From contig JAPJBO010000010.1 in the NCBI GenBank assembly GCA_030068145.1, forward strand, positions 124,001 through 188,000: a DNA stretch of 64,000 nt. The letters run 5' to 3'. The DNA is from Diplonema papillatum. Lineage: Eukaryota; Euglenozoa; Diplonemea; Diplonemida; Diplonemidae. The stretch's first letter is position 1; the number at the start of each line of letters is the position of its first letter. Shown one piece after another: positions 29,960 through 41,944 of the stretch. The notes beneath the pieces are model-generated. The model worked only from the letters and a program-made list of their open reading frames with translations. It was not told where the DNA came from and did not search any database. The position numbers and the translations under genes are program-made.

Positions 29960-30301
29960 TCTTAAAAGTTTTGCGAGTACCCTCGCACGCATGCTCAACG
30001 GTGTCCCGTCCGTCGTCGTTACGACACTGCCCGGAAGATCTAGTTTGGTGCACACTTCAAAGTCGACGGCGAGCTCTGCCATCAAGACGTCACCCACCAC
30101 CGACCAGCACATCCCATCCAGCCAATACTGCAGCGCCCGGAACCACCTCTCTCCTCCGACCGCCGCGAAGGTCTGCGGTCCCGCGATGCTTCGAAACCCG
30201 GCCGGCGCGGGGCCTCTAGTAGAACATTTCCTGCTCTCCTTACCGCAGCTGCCTGTCACTACCTGTCGAACCGTGACTCGCAGTCTGTCCTTCCTTCTCA
30301 T
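29960..30301 (-). CDS. Candidate exon, unrecognised
   Basis: A minus-strand frame contains FRSIAGPQTFAAVGGERWF, RALQYWLDGMCWSVVGDVLM, AELAVDFEVCTKLDLPG and TPLSMRARVLAKLL. The sequence is protein-like and free of low complexity. Splice sites are not settled. Confidence 0.3.
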
Positions 30302-30961
30302 CTATTCCTTCCTCTTCGGGGCACGCATAGCACATGGCCGCTCTGCGCAAGTTGGGGCCGTAATACTGCCTTGTAGCTCTTCCGCCCCGCCTTCGCCAGG
30401 GCCAACTGCAGAAAGTGGTCGCCACAAAGGAATTACCCCCCAAAATACACCGATTTTGGCCTGGACCAGGTGGCTTGTCTCCTGGGGTCTTTGATCTTGA
30501 TACGCTCGAATTACCCGAAATTGTCCTTATTTTGTGACGAAAAAGTGCAAAGTAGCGTAGAATTGCTCTCCAGGACCCAAGGCTGCATTCCTGAAGCACT
30601 CAGCAAAAAAACAAGAAACGAAAAAAAAAAAGACACCCCCCCCCCCCATGTTGAACTACGGGGGAACTACGGGGAACTGGCCCACCGACCACACCATGGC
30701 TCCTTTTCTTTTTTCATTATGACCCGTTTTTTTTTTTTTTTTTTTTTTTTTGAGCCATCTCCGGCTTTTTCCTTTCGCCTGGTTGATAGTGTGCGGATTC
30801 CGGACGTCTCACAGACCCCGATTTCTAACCGAGTTTCTGGAGGGCGGGGAAAGCCGGGCAATGACAATTCCCGTGACAGGAGTCATGTTGTTGGATGTTG
30901 GTGTTGTCTTGGTGATAGGAAGCCCGAGGTGAAAAGGAGCATACTCTATGAAGAATATCCA
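30302..30961. other. No supported gene
   Basis: Contains a 23-base T run (about 30729-30751), a short C run (30639-30648) and the motif GGGGGAACTACGGGGAACTG, which also occurs at about 28229-28257. Confidence 0.5.
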
Positions 30962-31141
30962 TGAGCCGGTCCATCCCCTCTTGATAGACCGTGATAGACC
31001 GAAGAATACAGCACCGGGCAATTCGATGCAGCTCTAGGGACTAGGGATGGACCTGATAGACCGTGGTGGACCGTGATTCACTGTGATAAACAGCGGCAGG
31101 CACTTCGATGCAGTTTCAAGAGATAGGGACGGACCGGCTCA
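30962..31141. mobile_element. MITE, TGAGCCGGTCC family, copy 2
   Basis: This 180 bp copy is bounded by perfect TGAGCCGGTCC / GGACCGGCTCA ends and flanked by TATCCA on both sides. Internal GATAGACCGTGRTRGACCG subrepeats make it partly self-complementary. It is the best copy in the window. Confidence 0.88.
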
Positions 31142-33295
31142 TATCCAGTACAGACCGGGCGTACCGGGAAAAGGTTCCCGCGCACGAATACTACATGACT
31201 CAAGGTGGCCTCGTTTTCGTTATCGGAAACGACGAGGAACTGTGTGGCAAAGGAATAGGGATGGAGACAAGACTATCGTTTTAGATGCTTGCTTTGCCCC
31301 ACCGCGAGCCCAAACTCAGGGCTTTTCCAATATCTCGCCTATTTGTCCTGCGACCTTTTCCAAGGACGTCTTGCGAAGAAAAAGTTACGGTTGCCGAAAA
31401 GCGTGATAGGACGCTCGCTCGGTACTGCCCCGCATTCTGCAGACCCTCTCTTGAGAGCGGTGTTACCCCGTACCAGTAAGTCCTCTGAACCATCTTTCGA
31501 GCAATGCCGGAGGGAACCTTTTCTGCTGGCTCATCCGGAAAGTAGCATCTCTTCATGGTTCTTTCTATTTGTATTGAATGTGTGTGGTCCTTTTTAGATG
31601 GATTGTGTCTGGCGCTTTCTCTCCCTTAGGGTTGCCGCCCGAGGGAACCGGCTGTGAGCCGAAACTCGGCGCCGGTCTCTCCGGATTGCACCAGGAGAAA
31701 ACTTCGCGGCGGATCACAAAGCACCCGCCCTGCACGAGGCACGCGCCCAAGACCCGTGCCTGGCTACCGTAGCACCCTCCATGTTTGCACCTTCCTCGGA
31801 TGCTACGGTCGGGAAGGGGCTTCAATGTAGTTGGGAAAACACGTTCCCCTTCCCCGCGCTCTGCGTGTGGGTTTGCTACCGGGCAACTGCCGCAGCAGCC
31901 GCAGATACGTCCTTCGCCCTATTTGTATTGAATGTGTCCATGCCAGGGACCTTCGTGCAAGGCGTGCATTTCGTTTCGTACCTCCTGCCACGGCCCCCTC
32001 TCCGCAAACCCCGTCTTTGCGTCTGCCTTACCACCGCTCCGTGCGCAACAGTGAAGCGTCGGTAGGTGGTCGGGAGGTGCGACTTGGTGGTGCGCCAGTG
32101 TGTCACAGCGGCTCTAATCTTTTTCTACCGATGTCGACGGACCCTAACGTTGCCCACCTCTGCACGATTGCTTCTTGCTGATGACATCCGTCTTCAGTAG
32201 GTAGCGGTTGTGCTGGACGAAAGCTGGGCCACATTTTCTCCTACGTAAACGACGCATCGAGCATGCGCTTATTCAAAAATGAACGGCTTGGTTGGATTTG
32301 TTGAAGTCGCTTTAAACGTGGTTTCGTTTGTACTGACTTTTGCTTTTGGATGCCGAGCGGGGATGAGAATTGACTTTTTTGTTTGCTGACTTTTTCTTCC
32401 TCTTGGGTTTGTATTTCCCACGTACTAGCTTTGATTGAGTTTCTCAGCGTCGCACTCATTTTCTGCGTTCTCGTTTCACCATTTTGACAGAGACGAAGAA
32501 AAGAACTCTGCATTATATAAACTCTCACTGTTTCTTGTCCCCCAGCTTCGCATCTACGAGGAAAGAAGGCTTCGGCATGCCGAATCCATCTAAGTGCCGT
32601 GTCCACAAGGTTACGTAAAGAAGCACTTCAGAGGTTTCTCTGTCTGACTCATTGATGTGCAAAGTTCGTGACAAGAGCGATTGTTCTTCTTTGCTCTTCC
32701 AGTGCTTTCATACTGGCCGTTGAGGACTCCTCTTACTTGCATTCAGCGGAAACGGACATGGGGATAGGACTAGCCTGATAGCTGTGGGAATGTGTCACAT
32801 AGATTTTGATGGCATGACAAACTTATGTGCAGGCGCAACTGCGGCCTATCCCTTGCATTCGGGGTAGGAATCGGGGATGTGACGTGAGAGAGCTCACCCC
32901 TTAGCCCCGGCTACAGCTTTGCCCTATAGGATACTGTGCCCGACGCTCCCCCTCCCCCGGTTTTATCCCGGTGGCGGACACACACATGGCGCATGGCAAA
33001 CCATAAAAAATATGGCCCGAGACCCTTCCCGATGCCGGACAATGTCCGCCAAAGTCTAACTAACACGTTTCTGCCTGTCTTCCACTCAAACCTTTGATGC
33101 GCAATGCAGGACTTTTTCGTTGGGACGGAACTGGGTGTGCATGTTTGATACTATTAGGAAATAGTGGGGATCAATCACTGTGCCCCTTCCACGGTCGCCC
33201 GGTGAAAATTCACAGCGAGAAACAGCAACCGGCGAGAAGACTCAGACAGTGCTGCAAAGACGTTTGCCTGAAAAGGGGGGGTTCGGCTTTTCAGA
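31142..33295. other. Mostly non-coding; one weak exon-like frame
   Basis: Two kilobases. CTATTTGTATTGAATGTGT occurs twice (31564 and 31918), hinting at a duplicated insertion. A minus-strand frame at 32241-32590 (RLCQNGETRTQKMSATLRN, then Lys/Gln-rich) is the only exon candidate and lacks clear splice sites. Confidence 0.4.
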
Positions 33296-33296
33296 A

Positions 33297-33552
33297 TTAC
33301 CGTAATTGGAATAGGGTAAAACCTGTCGCTGCGACTTTGGGTACCTTGCACAACAACACGACCCTGATGCTTGCTCGCGCCTTCGGAGCCAATGCTCAGC
33401 TCGGCCCCTAGATGCCGCTGTCGTAGGAGGCTACAGGACCACCACTGGTGCAGCCACGCACGTGACTACCTGGGACACCCCGGGTGTCCCAGGTTTACCC
33501 GGTCTGTCATTTACCCGTTCCAGCTTTAGTCCAACATGAATCCAATTACGGT
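33297..33552. mobile_element. MITE, TACCGTAATTGGA family, copy 2
   Basis: The ends TACCGTAATTGGA and TCCAATTACGGTA are perfect 13 bp inverted repeats enclosing 256 bp. The interior shares ACGACCCTGATGCTTGC, CTCAGCTCG and GATGCCGCTG with copy 1 at 26610-26833. No coding capacity. Confidence 0.8.
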
Positions 33553-33866
33553 AGCTTCCCGAATCAGAGGGTGGCCCAAATTGCGGGGGCGATGTCCGAG
33601 AACAATTGCAGTGAGAGATTTCCTTTGTTCGCGCAGAAAGCGGCAGCAGCTGGACAGTGAGGCGCGGCCGGCTACCCACATGGGTCTCAATTTTATTTTC
33701 AATCTGCGCGAATGCAAAGTGCCTGTTGCTTTCTGTTTACGATTCGCGTAAGAGATGTTTTCTTGACTGCATTTTGACCCGTTCTTCTGCTGTCCGATCG
33801 AGTGTCGAGTCCACGGCAACAAGCAGCCAAAACGAGCGAAAAAATTTTCAGTATTTTGGTATTTTT
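33553..33866. other. No gene seen
   Basis: About 310 bp between two repeat elements without a notable feature. Confidence 0.5.
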
Positions 33867-34433
33867 CATACTTCGCATTCGGTCTGACTCAAACCGACTC
33901 GGACCGTGGGGTTTCGTACTTTTTCCGAGTCAGAAAAAAGTCAGACGGCCGTCTGACTCGGACCGAGTCGGAAGAAAGTCGAGCCGTCCGTTGATCTTTC
34001 TGGGTTGACTTGCGTGATGGACGAACCGTGGTGACCGGCGCAGTCCGTATCCAGGTGGCCACAAACTCTTGGCACGGGATAGGCTGAACCTTGACAACGT
34101 GAATCGGAAAAACGCCGGGCAATGGCGCTAACATATTTTGAGCAGAGAGTTCGCGCGTAAGGCACCTCCCACCGATGACGCCCTGACTCTGAGTCATGTA
34201 TCTTTGGCGAGCTCGACGGCGAACCTTCACACTGCCCACGACCAGGAAAACCGAACGGAAATCCCGTCTAACTTTCTTCGTGCTTTTTCCGTACTTTTTC
34301 TGACTCGGTCCGAGTCAGACGGCCCGTCTGACCTTTTTCGTACTATTCAAAAAGTACGAAAAAAGTACGAAGAAAGCCAGACAGGCGGCGGGCCCCGGAA
34401 ATCTCGTCCGAGTCAGACCGACTGCGAAGTATG
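33867..34433. mobile_element. Foldback-type element, CATACTTCGCA ends
   Basis: The ends are CATACTTCGCATTCGGTCTG and, inverted, CATACTTCGCAGTCGGTCTG, with a further GACTC match. Subterminal regions hold many copies of GACTCGGACCGAGTC-like palindromes and AAAAAGTACGAAAA motifs in both orientations. The middle (about 33990-34240) is different in composition. Its minus strand reads GRCLTRELSAQNMLAPLPGV and FVATWIRTAPVTTVRPSRK, which may be a captured gene fragment. Flanks ATTTTT / ATTTTC may be a target duplication. Confidence 0.7.
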
Positions 34434-35880
34434 ATTTTCTTACTTTTCTAGCGTTTTTGTGGTTTGAAGCTTCGGTGTTTAGGGTCTCCGGTTGACGATT
34501 GAGGCTGGGAGTCGGGTAGTGAAAGAGATGTAGGCATACCTATGGGCCAAGTGTGGCCAATGAGACCGACAACAAGAGTAAAGACATAGCCTTTTCCTTA
34601 AAGCGGACTCGTTTTTTTGTGTTTGACACGTAGATCACACTTTGTCATATTTTTGAGGGTTCTTTTGTCGGCCATAAACACAATTTTTCCACGCCACAAC
34701 ATGGACAGGGCTAGCCAGTCCTGGCGGCAGAGAAGCAATTAGCGCCTTAAAGCTGCCCAATTGGAGGCTATTTGTGGAAGCCCTGGTTTATGAACTCCAC
34801 CCAGAAGTCGCTGAGGTACGACTGCGCGGCAACAATACAACCCCGACAATGACAGTTCCAGAGAAACCGGCAGAACCTTGTTGCTGCCGGCAATGTTGCA
34901 CACCAAACCTTGGCACAAGGAGAACAGCGCATCATCGCACCGAGGTGGTGATGCGTGAGTCACGGTATTTCAGGACCGACGCAGAAGGTGAAGTATTCCA
35001 TAGATGTTGTGCACGAGCCGTACATCGTGCTCTAGAAGCAGTTCACGCAGGATTCAGAAGTAACCGGATCAGCTTCGTCCAAAGCTAGCCCCAACAAGTG
35101 CCGGCGTACATGATTCGATCGGATGTGGAACCTGTGCATCGCCTTGTTGGCATAGTACGGCCCGCAGAATCTCGTCCTCCTGAGCAATGGGTGCCCTGGT
35201 GTTACGAAGGTCTCACTGTTCGATATAATTTGTTGTTCCATTCTTTTGATTTGACTGTGATTGGTTGAATATTTGAGTGCGTGCGTGTGTGGGTGGATAT
35301 CCAACCCTTCTCTCTTCAACAAGAAAACAAATAAAAGAAGCCGTTTGTTCAAACTTCCGGATGACGTTGGAGGGGAAGGGAAGGGGAGAGGCTGCTTTTA
35401 ATTTGGGCAAGCTTGACTGTATTGTGTTGCCGACGCATTTTCCTTTTTTTGTAAGTACAGGAGAGGCTTCTTTCATGTGCTACCGACAATCAACCCCGTT
35501 GTTCCTAACGACAGCAAGTGTCAAACTCGCCCACTCGAAGGCGGTTGATTCCTGAAGTCCGGAAATTGTTTGGGCTGGTTCTTTTCCCCTTTTTTTTTGG
35601 CGTATGTCCAGATCATCCGAGGTCTAACGTGTCCTTTCCCTACCATGAAGGATTGGGAGAAATGAGGCTGCGGAAGGCTTCTCGTCCTCTTTCTTCAAAG
35701 AATCCTGGGGAGCAACAACAGGGTCATAAAAGCCTTGAATCCACACTCAGCCTGCGGTACTATCCCGAACTATAAAAGCGCCCGCCCACAAACTCGGGCT
35801 CTGAAACGTGTGTCGTCAAGGTGGTGGGCCATTTGATACCGAAGCAGACATGGTGGTCCGTTCGATGAGCCCATTACAAG
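34434..35880. other. No supported gene
   Basis: About 1.4 kb of unique-looking sequence with short frames only. GGGTCTCCGGTTGACGATTG at 34483 resembles the dispersed motif at 29896. Confidence 0.45.
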
Positions 35881-36130
35881 TCACTTCTCTGCAGGAAACG
35901 GCCGAGTTGCGATATGACTAGGGTCCAAGGTTGCTTGCAGCGATCTCATATTATTCATTCGTTTGGCCTCGTCAAATATACGGAACTGCAACCTGGGCAA
36001 CCCCCTGGCCGCATACAGGCTGCGGATGGCATTTTGACTTATGCCCGCCACGACGCAGCCCACGCACTCACCATCACCCCATCGCCCGCTACACGGATTT
36101 CGAAGTTGAGCCCACGAGCTCGTGACAGGG
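35881..36130 (-). CDS. Candidate exons, unrecognised
   Basis: On the minus strand a frame GLNFEIRVAGDGVM runs into a donor ATG/GTGAGT near 36083. After an acceptor GCCATCCGCAG (about 36027) a second frame reads LYAARGLPRLQFRIFDEAKR, NNMRSLQATLDPSHIATRP and stops at 35881. A short two-exon 3' end of a gene is possible. No family recognised. Confidence 0.3.
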
Positions 36131-37494
36131 AGACAAAATCCAGAAATGGGGATCGTCTTTGCATTTTAACACCGTACGCCGCGAGAGTAGGAGGAAAGTA
36201 GAAAGGGGAACTAGAGTTTTTGTTGAGCGCACCACCCTGAGCCCAAATCCTGGACGTGGTTTCAGGTGGCAAATTGGCAAATCAGAAGGTCTGATCAGAA
36301 GGTTCTACTTGGGCGATTCAGCTTCCTCACACATTGCATGTGGCTAAGAAAAGTAAGGGACCCTTAGTTCTCATACTGGCGTATAAGCTAACGAGACCAG
36401 CAAATGTATCACTACCGGCTGGCTGGACCCCCCGGGATCTTTTCAGCTCTTTTTCAGAGGAATTATTCCTTCACTTTTTTAGAATGCAAGTTCACTTGGA
36501 GCTCCGAGGTTATAGCCTCCGGTGACCGTTGTCGAAAAGGTTCCTTTTAATTACCCGGTAATAAAGGATCTGCTTGCCATCCCAGCACATTTCTCTGCCG
36601 CCTTAGGAAGCTGCTTTGCAAAGGGACTCGAGCAATTCTCGGCGTATAACAGGGGCTCGACTTCCGACCAGGGTTATTTTTGGCCTATTCTTTTTTTTTT
36701 AGGGTCACCTACCTTAGGGGCCTAATCGGGGACCTTTAGGTCCTCAAAATGATTTAAAAATTTGTTGCCCATTGGGAACTTGTGCCGAAAATGTACTTGT
36801 CAAAAAGAAATGGGGAAAAAATTTCCAATAATATTCTCCTCCTTGGTGTGCGTCTCGTGCTGCAACTAGCTCCAGTCTCAGAGCCGCTGCGTAAAAGGGT
36901 AAGTAGAAAACGAACCAAGGCCTCTATTTTTTAGGTAGAGACATGGAGACACTTGGGCATCAGCGGGGTGATGGCGATTGGTCGATATGCGCGGTTTACG
37001 GGAGCAAAACCGCGAGGGCTCGGCGGCATTGCAGAGCCACGGGCCCGCCCCCGACTTCAAACAGCAATGAAGACGTGGCGTACCTTAGGGTGTGGTACTT
37101 GTGCTGAACACAAGTCCTCATACGGCTTGCCACAGGGCAGAGCGGAAGGTAACCGCTACGTTCTTGTATCGGAGCGTACTTGTAGTCTTAACCTAATAAG
37201 AAGAAAGAGGTTGTAGTTCTTGCATTTCAATGATTTACTGGATTTGGCGCTTGTATCTGCGACAATTGCAGACGAAACGACGAATGAGCATCGACCGGTT
37301 GGTGCCTGCGTGCTCGGTAGCTTGTTTGTTTGTTTGTTTGCTTGTTTGTCAGGATTGGTCAGTATCTTCTTCGAGGCTATTGTTCCGGTACCTATTTCAC
37401 AAAACATGCAACGCCGGAAACAAGAGCTCGCCACCCATCAAGGGGTTTCACTCCAATCCTCAAGCAACCGAGTCGTTTCTCGGGGGTGCAAAGA
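36131..37494. other. No supported gene
   Basis: Contains AGAATGCAAGTTCACTTGGA (36480, see the dispersed repeat at 29896), short T runs and a GTTTGTTTGTTTG microsatellite (37324-37350). Confidence 0.45.
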
Positions 37495-37833
37495 GAGCGA
37501 GAGAGAGAGAGAACACATAAAACAACTCAAAGGGTGGTTGCAACCCTACCGTTCAGAGTCCCGAGAGCAGTAAGGCGGTTGTCATGCCTTAGCAGTCCCA
37601 GGGCTTCTCCCCATCTGTGTTCTCGCTGTCATCGCTATCGCGCTGACAATTTCGAGAGAGAGAGAGAGAAAGAAAGTCAACCGTCGCGGGGTCGTTTCCT
37701 CCCCCACCTGCATGTGTGCTGAGTGTCATCGCTACCGCGCTGACTTTTCCGAGAGAGAGAGAGAGAGAGGGATCGAAGAAATTCGTAAGCGATGTGGGAA
37801 AAGTTCTCGACGAACTTATACCGGGGGACTTGG
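37495..37833 (+). repeat. Solo copy of the YR-retroelement terminal repeat
   Basis: A GA run, then ACACATAAAACAACTCAAAGG, CCTTAGCAGTCCCAGGGC, TCATCGCTACCGCGCTGAC, a second GA run and TTCTCGACGAACTTATACCG occur in the same order as in 58040-58471. No element genes lie nearby, so it is a relic left without its body. It is clearly diverged from the 58 kb copy, hence older. Confidence 0.75.
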
Positions 37834-37884
37834 CATGCGAGAGCGTCCCAAGAATGCATCGTTCCGGGTTTTATTTTGCTAGTG

Positions 37885-38075
37885 ACATCAGTGTGGGCAC
37901 GATCAGCCGGCTTGCCGGCTGATTCAACTCCGAGCCTTTTTTTACCGGCAGACTCGCACGAAAACAGCCGACTTTCAACAGTGTAAGCTGAAGTTTGGCT
38001 ATGCCGCCCATGGGGCGGAATCAGGTTGATGCACAACCTGGGCAAGAAGATGCTGTCGCAAAAACCTCACCTGAC
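37885..38075 (+). repeat. Dispersed repeat (ATCAGCCGGCTTGCCGGCTG type), copy 1
   Basis: It contains GATCAGCCGGCTTGCCGGCT, ACTCGCACGAAAACAGCCGA and AAGATGCTGTCGCAAAAACC, shared with the copy at 41660-41870. ATCAGCCGGC-TT-GCCGGCTGAT is a near-perfect hairpin. Confidence 0.75.
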
Positions 38076-38119
38076 GGCCCCCCCCGGTGAGGGAAAATCT
38101 CAGGATTGCGAATACTCAT

Positions 38120-38364
38120 CCAGCCATAGATTGATTTTTTGCTGGCGCCCGGATCCGAGCCCGAATATCGTTCAACGACCAATCTGTGATGCCATGAAAC
38201 ACGCAATAAAGGTCCCTGCAATCGGCAAATGACTTGATGTCATCTGCCGTCTCGCTGCCGGCCAACAAGGGGGCGAGCCGGAGCCAGGAAAAGTCGGGTC
38301 CGTTAAAAAGACGCATGAATGAGGCCACAGAGTATTTTGGGCTATGCCAAGTTCGTAGTGGCAC
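38120..38364 (-). CDS. Candidate exon, unrecognised
   Basis: A minus-strand frame of about 80 codons reads FMRLFNGPDFSWLRLAPLLA, ETADDIKSFADCRDLYCVF and ITDWSLNDIRARIRAPAK. The composition is convincing, but borders and family are unknown. Confidence 0.32.
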
Positions 38365-40204
38365 TACTCAACTACTGCGAGCTGGTATCGCACGCCTCAG
38401 ATGCTGGACCTCACCGCCTTAGAAGAACTGTCCCAGTACATCATCGGGCTGTGCTGCATTCTCAAGGATTGGCACATCTCCCTTTCAGTGCGGCTTGTGT
38501 GTTTGACGCCCTAAACCTCGCACACGTGTTAGACTCTTTCGTCCGTGTTTCAAGACGAGTAGTTGCTATGCCTGACATGAGCGCTAGTTTTAGGGGCGCG
38601 CACGGCTAATGAGTGACCAGCTAGCTAGACGGCCCACAGTGTCGAAAGAACAGTGCGGGTGTACTCCCCACAACCAATTGTTGTCGCAGCGCCTACATCG
38701 AAAATGCGGACATCGGCCTATCCACGCCACGAAGACAATTGAGCCAGACTTTTCTGACCGCACTTTCTGAAGATTGGTGCGCACAATCACCGCCGCTCTC
38801 CCCATTCCCCACCCCTTCCCAACACACCGTTTTTTGTCTTCCTGCCGCCCCTCCCTTTTGAACTTGAGGCTTTTTGCTTGTGAGCTTTCCAGTGCACTCG
38901 ACGACGCTACATACTGGCGTCAGTTCTAGCGTCGTAGACTTGTTGATTACATCAAAATCATCATCAAAAAAAAGAAATCAGTTTTGTTGCAAGGAGTGCA
39001 TGGTCCATTTTCGAGAGGAAAGTTTCCCAGGGACATCCTGCGCTTAGCTTAACCCATGTACCGATCGAGGGACATGCGAAGAAGTCTGTCAGACTTGCCT
39101 CTTGAATGTAGAAGTAACAACGGGGACCCTACTAAAAGCGTAGCGGCTACTAGCATAGCTAATCTTGAATTCTTTCGCGCAGCTTGCGCATCATTCTTGT
39201 ACTAACTATTCGGTAGCGGGTTACGCTACCTCTGCCATGAAAGTGCCGCACCCTTGGCGCGCCTTTCGAAACAGTGTCGTACTTCATCGTGTTGGAGACA
39301 GGAAAGTTGCGAAGCTAAGCTCCGACTTGTTATCAACTTGTAGATTGCGGAGGTAAAACCTTCCACAACCATTCAAAGACCAATGGACGGTAGGTACCCA
39401 CAACAAAACTGCAAAAAGTTTCATACTGTTTCCCTGTGTGACGAAAGCCTGGGTCCCCCCGACGTTTTCTTTTTTTGTTGCTGTTCACACGATTTACATT
39501 TATGTTGTTCTAATGTCTGGCGACTTCCGTTTTTGCTTGCCTCTTTTGCTTCTGCTTGCGACCTTTGGTTTTCTGCTATTGGTCCACGCTAGCCTTGAGG
39601 TTTGTTTTCCCATTTCGTATGTTGTGACTAGTTCATTTATTTTCTTCTTTTTGTATCATTTTTTCTTTTTCCAGGGCTTTTTCGTTCTTTTTCTTTTCCC
39701 ATCGGCGAGCAAGCGGCAACCCTTCAAGTTCTAACGCGTTGGCGCCACGTACCCGTCGGCGAGAGTCACCGGTCGTCGAAGAGATCAAGCGACCAGACCC
39801 CCGTGCGCGTGCGAACCACTTGACCACATCTTCGCAGCTCTGTTGCTTGACACGCCGATAATCGGCCGAAAGCAAAAAAAAAAAGCTCGAGGAGCTGCCT
39901 TGTGCTTCATTCGACGGAGGCAAGAGGGGGAGAAAATGTGAAAACCTAATTTGGGTCCAGATTTTCGTACGTCTTCTTAACCACGGTTAAGTGCGCAAAT
40001 AAATGGTGCCATCCGGAAACCGTACAATGGTGTGATCGGTCGCCTAGTTTCCCCGTACCAAGCGGCTTGCTTCCTTCCCCACGCGCCGCTACTACTGTAG
40101 ACCCACTGCTACGCCTCCGATATCCTTGTGGTCGGTTGCTCAACTACATGGGTGCTCTGACTCCAAAAATGAGTCGGATACGTGACCTAATTGTGTCAAA
40201 AAGG
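38365..40204. other. Mostly non-coding; short exon-like frame at 39760-39870
   Basis: At 39760-39870 the minus strand reads QQSCEDVVKWFARARGSGRL and ends at CGG/GTACGT after an AAG acceptor, so a small exon is possible. A fragment of the repeat at 40205 (CTGCCTTGTGCTTCATTCGA) lies at 39894-39935. Confidence 0.35.
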
Positions 40205-40415
40205 GCTGCCTTGTGCTTACTTCGAAGGAGGCTAGAGGGGGAGAAACAATACAACTACAAAATGGGTCTTTTTTGTTGAACGCTTACGCCCGCCACTGAA
40301 CCCAGATTCACCTGTGTTTCGTGTGGGCTACAGCACATTTACCTCCTTTGATCTTTTGCAACTGGCAGCCTCCTCAAGTATTTCCTACAAAGCAGGTGCT
40401 TATACAAAAAAAAAA
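40205..40415 (+). mobile_element. SINE-like repeat (GTGGGTCTTTTTTGTTGAACG family), copy 2
   Basis: This is the best-preserved copy, very similar to 27425-27640, ending in an 11-base A run. It starts near GGCTGCCTTGTGCTTACTTC. Confidence 0.75.
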
Positions 40416-40759
40416 AGAATCTCCTAGCAAAGGGTTGCCCTGCATCAAGAGTCAAGCCACAGGGCTCCGGTCGTGGCCATGGGTAAGTCACAGGGGACAT
40501 GCATATCGCAGCCCGTTCACCCGTCCCAGTCACCAATTTGGTCCACAAAAGATCCGGAGGGATCGCTTTATGCACGATTGCTAGTAAAGGGGAGGTCGAA
40601 TAAATAGCAGTTATTTGACGCCCGTCTGGTTGTCTAAAAACACCACCACTACTTGATCCTGCTACTGTTCGGCTACCCGGAGCTTCTTTTAGTAGCACAG
40701 GTTATTATTCGCCCCCCCCCCCTTTAAGAGACCCCATGTGTGGGCCCCCCGCAGCAAAC

Positions 40760-40925
40760 CGATTACACCAACGTGGGTCTTTTTGTTGCACGCTTACGCC
40801 CGCCACAAACCCAGATTTACCTCCCAGATTTACCTGTGTTTCGTCCGTTGAGATTTCTAGCGTTTATTACTAACATATTTCGTAACTGGCAGCTTCCTCA
40901 AGTATTTACTACAAAGCAGATGCTT
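40760..40925 (+). mobile_element. SINE-like repeat, copy 3, truncated
   Basis: Shares CTTTTTGTTGCACGCTTACG, CCAGATTTACCTGTGTTTCG and GCAGCTTCCTCAAGTATTTA with copies 1 and 2. A short internal duplication of CCCAGATTTACCT is specific to this copy. Confidence 0.65.
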
Positions 40926-41384
40926 TAACCGCGCCGTGCTCATACAAAAGAAGGAGGGCGGGGACGGGGAGGGCGGTCTTCACTGCACTAGTCATGCCAT
41001 TCACTCGTCGTTTAATAGTGACCTGCCTGGTCATGAATCTTACTAGTCATACGACTTGTGCCAGCGACCCACCAGTCATTCTTACAAGAGTGCACGAACA
41101 ATTCTCACTATTTTGCACCAGTTGGCACCATTTTCCACCAGGAAGATGACTAGTAATTGCACTGTTTTTTCAGTGGCTCGTGCACCTTGTGAGTCGGTCG
41201 GTCGTGCCGGCTTCGCTGTGGCCGGCGCCTTGACGTCGCACGCCCGCGCCACGTGCAGGTGAGACCGCAGGTGTGCTGGGGGGGAAGAAAGGCTTCGTTG
41301 GATGTTTAGACAGATGCTAGCACTCTTGGGGGAGGGGGGCCGAGGCTTGCGGGGAGGGGGTGCCGCCATCGCTGTGCGACCGGG
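40926..41384. other. No supported gene
   Basis: Several ACTAGTCAT motifs are spread over 40985-41080. Otherwise nothing notable. Confidence 0.45.
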
Positions 41385-41500
41385 CCGTCCGTCGCCTTCG
41401 AAATCTTGCAACCCGGCAGTCTCTGCCGAGTGTTTCCCCTAAGAAAAAGCGGGGCGGGACGACGACGCCTTCGGGAGGCGCCGCTGCAGCAGGACTTTTA
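41385..41500. repeat. Dispersed repeat with GACGACGACGCCTTCGGG, copy 1
   Basis: CCGGCAGTCTCTGCCGAGTG, then AAAAGCGGGGCGGGACGACG and GGCGCCGCTGCAGCAGGA. Copies 2 and 3 lie at 41945-42050 and 42385-42500. Confidence 0.75.
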
Positions 41501-41659
41501 CCCGGCGCTGTGCGCGACCGGGCCGTTCCTCCTTCATTTTTAGAGTGAAAGTTCGCTTGAAACTCCGGGGTTTTAAAGTCTCCGGGTGACCGTCGTCGTT
41601 ATGGGAAGATATCCTTTGTGCTCTGAATGTCGTAAGAGGGGTGGTTACACAATTTCTTT

Positions 41660-41870
41660 TTGCAGCCGGCAGCAGTGTGCGCGCGATCAGCCGGCTTGCC
41701 GGCTGATTAAATTTCGAGCCCTTTTTTTATACTGGCAGACTCGCACAAAATCAGCCGATTTTCGACAGAGTAAGCTTTGGCGAGCGGAATCAGCTGGGCG
41801 CACAAACCGGGGACGATGGGAACAAGATGTTGCCGCAAAAACCGTCTGATCGGCAGACCTTCCAAAAGTC
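41660..41870 (+). repeat. Dispersed repeat (ATCAGCCGGCTTGCCGGCTG type), copy 2
   Basis: Same order of motifs as 37885-38075. It is followed by AGTCAGCCGGCTGATTATCA, another inverted set of the same words. Confidence 0.75.
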
Positions 41871-41944
41871 AGCCGGCTGATTATCAGCCGGTCGGTTTTT
41901 CAAGAACTTTTTTTTCCGGCTGAAATCAGCCGCTTTTTTCCTTA

